NCBI GenBank assembly: GCA_016296655.1
Contig: JAEDIW010000093.1
Span: 1-5,205, forward strand
Reading direction: 5' to 3'
Length of the DNA stretch: 5,205 nucleotides
Source of the DNA: Treponema sp.
GTDB lineage: Bacteria > Spirochaetota > Spirochaetia > Treponematales > Treponemataceae
Shown here: one piece after another, positions 1-5,205 of the stretch
Layout of the letters: the number at the start of each line of letters is the position of its first letter
Numbering within the stretch: position 1 is the stretch's first letter
The notes under the pieces: model-generated
Seen by the model: only the letters and a program-made list of their open reading frames with translations
The model's database searches: none
Told to the model about the DNA's origin: nothing
Position numbers and translations under genes: made by a program

Positions 1-944
1 CAGGTTTAATAGGTTCTATCTTCATAAAAGCTTTGCTTACTTTCAATTTGAAAAATAATTCAAATATAAAAGTTTATGCATTATGTCGCAGTGAATCAAA
101 ATTTAAATCTGTGTTTAATGGTTTTGAAGATAAAAATTTGATTCCTGTTTATAGCAATGTTATTTCAATAGATTCAGAAGTTCTTGATTTTAATATTGAT
201 TATATTGTTCATGGAGCTGCAATTACAATTTCAAAAGAAATGGTAGAACATTGTGTTGAAACTCTTGATGTTGCATATTTGGGAACAAAGAAAATTCTTG
301 AGCTTGCTAAAGATAAAAATGCAAAAAGTGTTGTTTATCTTTCAAGCATGGAAGTTTTTGGCACGCCTGATTCAAAGTTACCAGTAGTAACAGAAAAAGA
401 CTTGGGGTATATAGATATTTTAAATCCAAGAAGCAGTTATTCAGAAGGAAAGCGCATCTGTGAAACCTTATGTGCCTGCTACTCAAGTGAATATAGAGTA
501 CCTGTAAAGATTGTTCGTCTTGCACAAACTCTTGGTGCTGGAATTGATTATAATGATACCCGCGTAACAGCAATGTTTGCAAGAAGTGTAGTTGAAGGTA
601 AAAATATTATTTTAAAAACTAAAGGTAATTCCAAGAGACAGGTTATTTATACAACAGATGCTATAAGTGCAATTCTTACAGTTTTGCTAAATGGTCAGAA
701 TGGTCAGAGTTATACAGCTTGCAATTATGAAACATTTGTTTCAATAAAAGACACGGCATCTTTAATCTGTGAAAAAATTGCTAACGGCAAAATAAAGCTA
801 AACTTTGATATTCAGGAAAAGAATAATTTTGCCCCAGAAGTAATTATGAATCTTTCTTCTGAAAAGCTTGAAGCCCTTGGTTGGAAACCTACAGTTGGAC
901 TTGAAGAAGCTTATAGAAGACTGGTCAAATCGTTTGAAAAGTAA
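1..944 (+). CDS. NAD(P)-dependent epimerase/dehydratase (extended SDR), 5'-truncated by window edge
   Basis: The reading frame is open to the left edge. From base 3 it reads G-L-I-G-S, the end of the Rossmann glycine motif (GxxGxxG) that opens extended short-chain dehydrogenases. Only about 10-15 N-terminal residues should be missing, and the first in-frame start-like codon (TTG at 33) is inside the fold, so it is not the true start. Further signatures are HGAA after strand 4 (about 210-221), the catalytic-region SS (342-347), and catalytic YSEGK with Tyr at 438-440 and Lys at 450-452, preceded by NPRSS as in nucleotide-sugar epimerases and decarboxylases. The C-terminal half has R-Q-V-I-Y-T-T-D-A, the usual substrate-domain segment, and ends with the L-G-W-K-P motif common near the end of this family. 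About 313 codons are visible, near family length. The protein is presumably cytoplasmic and acts on an NDP-sugar for surface polysaccharide. The exact substrate cannot be read. The segment after strand 2 (LCRS) lacks the usual acidic residue, which may favour NADP(H). The family call is firm, the reaction is not. Confidence 0.9.
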   Translation, partial: GLIGSIFIKALLTFNLKNNSNIKVYALCRSESKFKSVFNGFEDKNLIPVYSNVISIDSEVLDFNIDYIVHGAAITISKEMVEHCVETLDVAYLGTKKILELAKDKNAKSVVYLSSMEVFGTPDSKLPVVTEKDLGYIDILNPRSSYSEGKRICETLCACYSSEYRVPVKIVRLAQTLGAGIDYNDTRVTAMFARSVVEGKNIILKTKGNSKRQVIYTTDAISAILTVLLNGQNGQSYTACNYETFVSIKDTASLICEKIANGKIKLNFDIQEKNNFAPEVIMNLSSEKLEALGWKPTVGLEEAYRRLVKSFEK

Positions 945-945
945 T

Positions 946-991
946 TTTTCATAGAGATTTTTTTGCGTACATAAAAAAATCTCTATGAAAA
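946..991. terminator. Perfect 19-bp inverted repeat between convergent genes, probable bidirectional terminator
   Basis: The left arm (946-964) and right arm (973-991) are exact reverse complements over 19 bp, with an 8-nt loop GCGTACAT. The hairpin starts 2 bp after the epimerase stop and ends 13 bp before the stop of the converging wzi-like gene, the standard place for a shared terminator. It is unusual in being very AT-rich (an A7/T7 tract lies inside the stem next to the loop) and in having no clear T-run after either arm. Termination in both directions is therefore inferred from position and symmetry. It could instead act mainly as an mRNA 3'-end stabiliser. Confidence 0.6.
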
Positions 992-1004
992 GCTTTACCC
1001 AATT

Positions 1005-2639
1005 TTAAAAAAAGAACTTAATGCTCAGAGACATATAATTGTTTCTCTGTGCCTTATCTTCTTTTTGATAGTGCTCGCGTACAATAAATGAAGTGTTGAA
1101 TTCTGCTCCAAAAAGTAATTCTGGTGCTATAAAATATTGTATATTTATTCCGTATGTTCTTATTGTCTTATAAAGTGCCCATTGATCATGCTGGATTTTG
1201 TTGCTCCAGTCAGAGGAACTTAGGTCTACTGCAATGTTGTTTATGTAATTTGTATCAGGTCTGTTGTAGTGCAAAAATAAAGTTGCATTGCCTTTTGGAA
1301 AATATGTTCTAAAAGCAAGGTATTGACTGTTTCCGAAATATCCGCTTCCTGCTCCTAGAATTTGACCTCGCTGAGTGTAGCCTTGCATGATTCCACCATG
1401 TGAATAGTAGCCCATGTATTTCCACTGAAGTTGGAAGTCCTGAGACATTTCAAAATTACTCCATTCAAATATGATTTCTCCGAAAATACCATGTTTATTT
1501 GAAATTGAAAGAGTTTTTTTTGTTCCAACTGTATAGATTGCCGTGTGAAAAGGATTTTCAATTTTTTTTGCCGAATAATCATCAACTCCTAACTCTCCGT
1601 AAACTTCAAAACCGACTTGTGGGAATCTCCATTCTGCGAAGAGTGACATTTTCTGATCTTCGTCAATTTTGTCTCCTGTCTGGGAGCCGTTCGTGCTATA
1701 CAACGGATTCAAATATTTAATAGACTTGTCCTTCCAGTTGTTAATGCAGATTTTATTAGCTCCAATTGTAAAGCCGGGCAAAATAGACGGTGAGTATGCA
1801 ACTGAAAACCCTGTAAGCTGGCGATGGTCGTTTGTGCTGTCATTGTCAAAATAATCGGATTCTGTCAAATATCCAAGCCAGGCTCTTCCTTCAATTTCGC
1901 CAAGATACCAGTCTGTGTATGGCATATAGACTTTTGTTTTCCTTAGACCTATGTCAAATTTCGGGTAAGTTCCTGCATTGTTGCTTCCTAGCATTGGATT
2001 TAGCCATGCAGGTCCTAGCCACGGAGACTGAAATCCAAAGCCTACTGTAAAGTTGTGCCATGTATATCTGGCTTCTGTGTCTCCCCAGTCAAAAGTGCCG
2101 AAGGAAGAGTCTCCATAGCGCTGTACAAGGTCAATGTTTCCTTTCCAGAAATATGAATACTCGCTTCCGTAAACTCCTGGCAAAAAGTCAAACCCCCTGT
2201 TCTGACTCCAGCTCACCTGGGGTTTTAATGTCAGTTCCAGGCCGTAGGCTTCCAGTCTTGCGCCGGCGGTCAGGCTTGTGTTGTAGCCTTTGCCTTGCCA
2301 GAGGGCGCCGTCGTTCTGGCCGTAGGGGGCTTTTGTGTTGTAGCTGTTGAACCATTCTAGGCCGTAAAACTTAAATGTTATTGATTTGGAAAGTTTTTTT
2401 GTAGTGCCGAGATTGTTGTTTTTCCAGATGTTTAAATCTGAAGTTTGAGCTTCTTCTGACAGATGCCATTTTGAATCGCTCAATGTGCGGTAATTCAAGC
2501 TTGGACGTTCAACAAGTCCCTGTAATGCAAGAAAATCGTAGTATTCTTCTTCTATTGATTTTAAGGCTTCTTGTGAAAAAACTGCAGCGGATGACAGAAA
2601 AAATAAAAAACAAGAGATGATTTTAACAAACTTTTTCAT
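1005..2639 (-). CDS. Capsule assembly Wzi family outer-membrane protein
   Basis: This is a 544-aa protein. It begins with a signal peptide (MKK, hydrophobic stretch 6-21, likely cleavage near FS-QEA at about residue 22). The rest alternates in short aromatic-rich strands and ends in SIKFFF, the C-terminal phenylalanine typical of BAM-assembled outer-membrane barrels. Family recognition rests on two places. Residues ~197-234 contain F-Q-S-P-W-L-G-P-A-W, then N-P-M-L-G-S-N-N-A, matching the Wzi 'WWGPGW...LSNNA' signature. Residues ~421-437 have Y-T-Q-R-G-Q-I-L-G-A-G-S-G, like the conserved RG..LG segment near the Wzi C-terminus. In Escherichia coli, Wzi anchors capsule to the outer membrane; a similar surface-polysaccharide role here is inference. 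The start ATG (2637-2639) is preceded by AGGAA (2645-2649, 5-nt gap), and a promoter lies ~45 bp upstream. It converges on the epimerase and follows the ATPase gene on the same strand after 126 bp. The part encoding residues ~104-133 is strikingly GC-rich. Confidence 0.8.
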   Translation of the reverse strand: MKKFVKIISCFLFFLSSAAVFSQEALKSIEEEYYDFLALQGLVERPSLNYRTLSDSKWHLSEEAQTSDLNIWKNNNLGTTKKLSKSITFKFYGLEWFNSYNTKAPYGQNDGALWQGKGYNTSLTAGARLEAYGLELTLKPQVSWSQNRGFDFLPGVYGSEYSYFWKGNIDLVQRYGDSSFGTFDWGDTEARYTWHNFTVGFGFQSPWLGPAWLNPMLGSNNAGTYPKFDIGLRKTKVYMPYTDWYLGEIEGRAWLGYLTESDYFDNDSTNDHRQLTGFSVAYSPSILPGFTIGANKICINNWKDKSIKYLNPLYSTNGSQTGDKIDEDQKMSLFAEWRFPQVGFEVYGELGVDDYSAKKIENPFHTAIYTVGTKKTLSISNKHGIFGEIIFEWSNFEMSQDFQLQWKYMGYYSHGGIMQGYTQRGQILGAGSGYFGNSQYLAFRTYFPKGNATLFLHYNRPDTNYINNIAVDLSSSDWSNKIQHDQWALYKTIRTYGINIQYFIAPELLFGAEFNTSFIVREHYQKEDKAQRNNYMSLSIKFFF

Positions 2640-2685
2640 AAAATTTCCTGAATGGCAAAAATTAGGAGAGATATTTCAACTAAGC

Positions 2686-2714
2686 AATATAAAGAAAATT
2701 GTAGAAAAATTCAA
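2686..2714 (-). promoter_or_regulatory. Sigma-70-type promoter for the wzi-like gene
   Basis: Read on the minus strand, -35 TTGAAT (2709-2714) and -10 TATATT (2686-2691) are separated by exactly 17 nt. A start near 2679 would give a leader of about 40 nt containing the AGGAA ribosome binding site. The -35 box lies inside a small inverted repeat TCAAC-T-GTTGA (2711-2721), which could be an operator, though nothing proves it. A promoter here suggests the gene is not simply dependent on read-through from the upstream ATPase gene. Confidence 0.55.
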
Positions 2715-2719
2715 CTGTT

Positions 2720-2735
2720 GAAAACTGTTAGAAAA
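2720..2735 (+). repeat. Short motif GAAAACTGTTAGAAAA, second copy at 5185-5199
   Basis: GAAAACTGTT-A-GAAAA upstream of the wzi promoter recurs as GAAAACTGTT-GAAAA at 5185-5199, differing by one inserted base. A 12-mer AACTGTTGAAAA is also exact at 2713-2724 and 5188-5199. The two sites flank the ATPase gene plus repeat region. In such AT-rich DNA chance matches of this length are possible, so no function is assigned. Confidence 0.3.
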
Positions 2736-2765
2736 GTCAAGATGTAGAAATTGTCATTATATTTT

Positions 2766-4337
2766 TTACACACCCATCACACTTTCAATGACGCAGGTGT
2801 GTTTTTTGTTTTCGTCGTAAGTTATGCCCACAAGAAGAACTTCGCCGCTGTAGCCTTTGAGGGCGCCGGTATAGTTTTTTTGTTTGATTTGTTCGATGGC
2901 AGTTTCCGCCTGCTCGCCCCGCTTCAGTTCAATCACCATGGCAGGTTTGTTTTTTACATCAGCCCGGGGAATCATCACCATGTCGGCAAAACCTTTTCCC
3001 CCTGGAAGTTCGCGGTAAATGTTGTAATACGCTGGGGCTGTAAAATAAGCCATTGTGATAACGCAGCTTAAAGAATTTTCGTCGTTGTATTTTAAAATCG
3101 ATGTGTAAGTTTCGTGGGCAAGTTCGATTAGTTCGGCAGCTCTTTCATTTTCTTTGCGAATTGTTGCCTTCAAAAGACTGTCACATTTTGAAATTGTTGC
3201 GGCAATGTTGTGCCATGCTCCTGTTTGCAAAGCAAGTTTGTAGGCCATTCCAACTTCAAAATTCGGCAGAAATGCCTCGCCATATTCAGCATCAAAAGCA
3301 AGGTAACCCAGATGGATTAAAGCGGTCAGTGCTTCATCCTTTGAATTGATGATGGAAAGGTCATTTGCAAAAGTTTCCGTATCAACTTCAATTCTTCCGC
3401 CTTCAAGAACTTTCATTACATCTTCTTTTAATCCGTCAAAGTTCAGCTGGATGTAATTATTTATGGTTCCAAAGGCAGAAGTGTTTTTCCAGTAGGATTC
3501 AAGTTTTCTATTTACCATTGCACGGAAAACCGAATTCGGGTTGTACATGTGCTGACCGTTTATCAAATATCCGTTGTACCATTTTTTTACAGAATCAAAA
3601 TTCATGTCATACTGCTGACAAAGCTCTTTTACTTCATCCTCGGTAAAGCCAAAATAAGGGGTGAACTGTTTGGAATCAATCATCGTGTATTCATCAAAAT
3701 TGTTCAGGGCAGATTCGTTATCAATTTTTTTTATCGGAAGAATTCCAGTGATGTAAGCCAGTGCCAGAAAAGATTTTGCTTCTTCGCTTTTAAAAAGTGA
3801 ATGTAAAAACTGAAGATATTTGTGCACAAGTTCTTGATTTTCAGCCTGATTTCGCACAACACAGTCCCATTCATCGATGATGATGACAAATTTGCGGTCA
3901 GTAAGTTTGTAAATGTCGTTTAAAATCAAATGAAGTGGCTGAGAATAATCAACTTTGTCCTGAAATTCCTGCTTAAACTCAAAAAAAAGGCGTTTCAAAA
4001 TTGTTTCCACAACTTCTTCTTCATTTAAATCCGAAGCCGACGCCACATCAACATGAATTACATTGTATTTGTTAAGGTGAGTTTCAAAATCCTTTTCTTT
4101 TGCAATTTTGTAAGGTTCAAAAAGCTTTCGGGAATCACTTCCAAAACTATAATAGGCATCAATCATTCCAGCTGCCTGAGATTTTCCAAAACGGCGGGCG
4201 TGGGAGAGGGCAATACATCTTTGTTCAGTATTTAAGATTTTGTTTGTTTCTGAAATAAGCATTGTTTTATCAACATAAACCTGACTTCTTATAGCCTGTT
4301 TAAAACTTTCGTTTCCTGGATTAAAATACGTGCCCAT
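2766..4337 (-). CDS. AAA-ATPase-like protein with C-terminal PD-(D/E)XK nuclease-like domain (PF09820 + DUF1703 type)
   Basis: This is a 523-aa soluble protein without signal or membrane segments, of normal length for its family. Residues 1-~210 are the AAA-ATPase-like part: Y-V-D-K-T near 21-25, an atypical P-loop S-H-A-R-R-F-G-K-S (45-53; Lys52, Ser53), Walker B V-I-I-I-D-E-W-D (151-158; Asp155, Glu156), and a sensor-like I-T-G-I-L-P-I (196-202). A middle region carries W-Y-N-G-Y (253-257). The C-terminus carries PD-(D/E)XK elements: A-D (Asp452), then E-L-K (Glu470, Lys472), then Q-I-K-Q-K-N-Y (483-489). Family members usually read RPRRFGKS at the P-loop; here the first two residues are HA, while the Lys-Ser pair is kept. 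The ATG start has an excellent GAGGTG (4345-4350) 7 nt upstream. Such proteins are abundant and multi-copy in treponemes, Bacteroidales and clostridia. Their function is unknown, with mobile-element or defence roles suggested but unproven. The family call is confident, the function open. Confidence 0.9.
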   Translation of the reverse strand: MGTYFNPGNESFKQAIRSQVYVDKTMLISETNKILNTEQRCIALSHARRFGKSQAAGMIDAYYSFGSDSRKLFEPYKIAKEKDFETHLNKYNVIHVDVASASDLNEEEVVETILKRLFFEFKQEFQDKVDYSQPLHLILNDIYKLTDRKFVIIIDEWDCVVRNQAENQELVHKYLQFLHSLFKSEEAKSFLALAYITGILPIKKIDNESALNNFDEYTMIDSKQFTPYFGFTEDEVKELCQQYDMNFDSVKKWYNGYLINGQHMYNPNSVFRAMVNRKLESYWKNTSAFGTINNYIQLNFDGLKEDVMKVLEGGRIEVDTETFANDLSIINSKDEALTALIHLGYLAFDAEYGEAFLPNFEVGMAYKLALQTGAWHNIAATISKCDSLLKATIRKENERAAELIELAHETYTSILKYNDENSLSCVITMAYFTAPAYYNIYRELPGGKGFADMVMIPRADVKNKPAMVIELKRGEQAETAIEQIKQKNYTGALKGYSGEVLLVGITYDENKKHTCVIESVMGV

Positions 4338-4357
4338 TTTTTTTCACCTCGTTTTAC

Positions 4358-4366
4358 AGTATAGCA
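4358..4366 (-). promoter_or_regulatory. Extended -10 promoter for the ATPase/nuclease gene
   Basis: On the minus strand the sequence reads TGC-TATACT, an extended -10 element, 8 nt upstream of the GAGGTG ribosome binding site. No good -35 is present at 16-18 nt (the region is A-rich, GAGAAA), which is tolerated when TGn precedes the -10. Transcription would begin near 4351 and give a very short leader of ~14 nt. The right-hand repeat copy begins only ~27 bp upstream, so the repeat could influence this promoter. Confidence 0.45.
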
Positions 4367-4392
4367 TATTTTGGATTTTTTTTCTCTATAAA

Positions 4393-4529
4393 GTGGGCAG
4401 ATTGTGCTGATTCACTTGGTCATAGCCAAGAATGGAGCCTGTCTGTTTTTACCGAGGCTTCGAGCAGCTGTGCTGCGAAGTTTGCAAAGCGAGTGAGGAG
4501 GCTGGAGCGATAGCGGAATGCTGGACAGC
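4393..4529 (+). repeat. Interspersed repeat, copy A (microhairpin-rich)
   Basis: This is the first of two diverged direct copies in the window. It opens with GTGGGCAGATTG, passes through AATGGAGCC, and contains the 20-mer CGAGCAGCTGTGCTGCGAAG (4461-4480), identical to 4874-4893 in copy B. It ends with GAGCGATAGCG (4505-4515) followed by GCTGG, versus GAGCGTTAGCG and GCTGG in copy B. Small foldbacks inside it are GCAGC-tgt-GCTGC (4464-4476, extended by CTTC/GAAG at 4458-4461 and 4477-4480) and GCTG-ga-CAGC (4520-4529). A third, TTTTTGC-gaa-GCAAAAA (4534-4550), follows just outside. No protein is open through this copy on the minus strand. Exact ends are uncertain because the copies diverge. 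Confidence 0.65.
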
Positions 4530-4700
4530 CTGATTTTTGCGAAGCAAAAAGCCACCCGCAGAACTGGGGCAACAATTATGCTAATGCAGGGAATTTCTGT
4601 AAAGCGAATGACAAAACTATACGGCGTTCACAGAAATACTCTTAGGAAATTTATTTGGCAAAGAGGCTTGATTCTGTGGAAAAATTCAGGCGGAAGGTGA
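4518..4700 (+). CDS. Small helix-turn-helix ORF, possibly a fragment of a resolvase or transposase
   Basis: This 60-codon ORF is short but has a convincing helix-turn-helix at residues ~16-46: ATIMLMQG, ISVKRMTKLYG, then recognition helix VHRNTLRKFI. The arrangement (G-[IM]-S-V, L-[YF]-G-V-x-R-x-T) is that of the Hin/resolvase and transposase HTH class. The reading frame is open only from 4497 (stop TGA at 4494-4496). ATG 4518 has no well-spaced Shine-Dalgarno; GGAGG at 4497-4501 is 16 nt away. ATG 4578, at residue 21, is an alternative with GGGG 8 nt upstream but would clip helix 1. The first ~12 residues come from repeat copy A and its hairpin, so the real protein portion may begin near residue 13. 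There is no catalytic domain. It may be a gene remnant captured between repeats or a tiny DNA-binding protein. The HTH is well supported, expression is not. Confidence 0.4.
   Translation: MLDSLIFAKQKATRRTGATIMLMQGISVKRMTKLYGVHRNTLRKFIWQRGLILWKNSGGR
4534..4550. repeat. Perfect 7-bp foldback with GAA loop
   Basis: TTTTTGC (4534-4540) and GCAAAAA (4544-4550) are perfect reverse complements around a GAA loop. It follows repeat copy A directly and lies inside the start of the HTH ORF. Because it is symmetric and ends in A5 or T5 it could form in RNA or DNA. It lacks a following T-run and is not called a terminator. Confidence 0.6.
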
Positions 4701-4746
4701 AGATGTTTGGGTAGGGGAAGGGAACTGTAAAAATACTTAACACTTT

Positions 4747-4937
4747 GTGAGCAGATGGGCATATTGATTTTGGCATGATGCAGGTTGCGCCAGGCAATGG
4801 AAGCCCTTTAGTCCACCTAGGGAGCGACGGCTGAAAGCCGGCAAAATGCGGCTGAGCATTTTGAGCGAGTCTCCGAGCAGCTGTGCTGCGAAGGCAGCTT
4901 TGCTGGGTGGATGAGCGTTAGCGAAGGCTGGAACTGC
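4747..4937 (+). repeat. Interspersed repeat, copy B (microhairpin-rich, longer)
   Basis: This is the second, longer copy in the same orientation as copy A. It begins GTGAGCAGATG, passes CAATGGAAGCC, and carries the shared 20-mer at 4874-4893 and GAGCGTTAGCG at 4913-4923. The middle is expanded with foldbacks: CGGCT-gaa-AGCCG (4828-4840), AAAATGC-ggctga-GCATTTT (4843-4862), GCAGC-tgt-GCTGC (4877-4889) and CAGC-ttt-GCTG (4895-4905). It runs into a GC-rich tail with overlapping palindromes GCCCGGGC (4939-4946) and GGGCGCCC (4943-4950), then CACATT-ct-AATGTG (4950-4963). On the minus strand a 71-codon frame is open across it (4737-4952). Its peptide shares FAAQLL and S-[VL]-K with the equivalent frame of copy A, but the frame in copy A is interrupted by a stop. 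A non-coding repeat is the preferred reading. Confidence 0.65.
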
Positions 4938-4986
4938 CGCCCGGGCGCCCACATTCTAATGTGACAGAATCTAAAAAAATCTATAT

Positions 4987-5124
4987 TTATAAAATTTCAG
5001 TTCCGAGAAGCACTTCACCATTATCCTCACCCACAATCATTTTTGCAAGTTCATCTATTGCCTGGTTGTTGTGGGGCTGTGGGAATTCATAAGTGTGCGG
5101 ATGTCTAAAAGGATTCCGTGGATT
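4987..5124 (-). pseudogene. C-terminal remnant of an unidentified protein gene
   Basis: Read on the minus strand this is a 45-codon open frame ending in TAA (4987-4989), bounded upstream by an in-frame TAA at 5125-5127. It has no start codon before a mid-frame ATG. The peptide looks like real protein: FRHPHTYEFPQPHNN, followed by an amphipathic QAIDELAKMIVGEDNGEVLL and ending GTEIL. Composition is balanced and free of low-complexity sequence. An adjacent frame continues upstream for ~23 codons from about 5160 (QGNLSKNRYKIHGI), so a single-base frameshift near 5115-5125 may have split the gene. I do not recognise the family. The 5' part of the original gene is absent, and the putative IS end lies right beyond it, which would explain the truncation. 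Alternative: chance open frame. Confidence 0.4.
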
Positions 5125-5148
5125 TTATATCGGTTTTTACTTAAATTG

Positions 5149-5205
5149 CCTTGTTGCTACACTAAAAGTGGACACTAACAGGTAGAAAACTGTTGAAAAA
5201 AATAG
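5149..5205 (+). mobile_element. Possible left end of an IS3-type insertion sequence (incomplete)
   Basis: TAAAAGTGGACACT (about 5163-5176), preceded by TG-rich sequence, resembles the terminal inverted repeats of many IS3-family elements (pattern TG...CCCC-TAAAAGTTGGACA). In such elements the first transposase frame starts about 50-80 bp inside, which would fall just beyond the right window edge. No transposase codons and no second end are visible, and the CCCC part is CACAC here. The call is therefore weak and based on resemblance plus the truncated gene beside it. Confidence 0.25.

Noticed and set aside
2060..2350. 96-codon plus-strand ORF
   Set aside because: It is antisense to the wzi-like gene and coincides with its GC-rich island, which removes stops by composition; Arg/Cys-rich peptide without domain features.
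2740..2766. Terminator after the ATPase gene
   Set aside because: The sequence downstream of its stop on the minus strand is AT-rich but forms no convincing stem before the wzi promoter, so read-through remains possible.
2751..3071. 106-codon plus-strand ORF
   Set aside because: Antisense to the C-terminal nuclease domain of the ATPase gene, which has clear family motifs and an excellent ribosome binding site.
4458..4550. CRISPR or tandem repeat array
   Set aside because: The foldbacks are short, unequal and irregularly spaced, with no constant repeat plus spacer pattern.
4737..4952. 71-codon minus-strand ORF as a genuine gene
   Set aside because: It lies wholly within repeat copy B, its composition is Ala/Leu/Ser-rich as expected from translated hairpins, no good Shine-Dalgarno precedes it, and the matching frame in copy A has a stop. 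Kept only as a finding.
4939..4963. Terminator from GC-rich palindromes and CACATT-ct-AATGTG
   Set aside because: The palindromes overlap with no proper loop, the other stem has a 2-nt loop, and no suitable T-run follows on either strand.

Overview
The window looks like chromosomal DNA from a host-associated, low-GC diderm, most likely a Treponema-type spirochaete of the rumen, gut or mouth. This rests on three points: AT-rich coding sequence, an outer-membrane Wzi-type barrel next to a nucleotide-sugar epimerase, and a long AAA-ATPase/PD-(D/E)XK protein of a kind that is multi-copy in treponemes and other gut anaerobes. The assignment is inferred from style and gene content, with no marker gene behind it.

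Layout. At 1-944 (+) is the 3' part of an extended-SDR sugar epimerase/dehydratase whose first codons lie left of the window. A perfect 19-bp inverted repeat (946-991) sits between it and the convergent gene at 1005-2639 (-), a signal-peptide-bearing outer-membrane beta-barrel of the Wzi capsule-assembly family. That gene has its own good promoter (-35 TTGAAT, 17-nt spacer, -10 TATATT). Upstream on the same strand is 2766-4337 (-), a 523-aa AAA-ATPase-like protein with a C-terminal PD-(D/E)XK nuclease-like domain. It has a strong Shine-Dalgarno sequence and an extended -10.

The right-hand 870 bases hold no ordinary full-length gene. They contain two diverged direct copies of a roughly 140-190-bp repeat (4393-4529 and 4747-4937). 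The copies share a perfect 20-mer and are packed with tiny hairpins whose loops are mostly three nucleotides. Between the copies is a 60-codon ORF (4518-4700, +) with a recognisable helix-turn-helix of the resolvase/transposase type. Further right is a 45-codon C-terminal gene remnant without a start (4987-5124, -). The last ~57 bases resemble the left end of an IS3-type insertion sequence, a weak call.

How the parts relate. The epimerase and Wzi protein plausibly belong to surface-polysaccharide synthesis and surface attachment, although they are converging rather than co-transcribed. The ATPase/nuclease protein has no known partner here. The repeats, HTH fragment, gene remnant and possible IS end together mark the right side as a plastic, rearranged region. 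No rRNA, tRNA or CRISPR was seen. The best candidate for something undescribed is the repeat family with its embedded HTH ORF.
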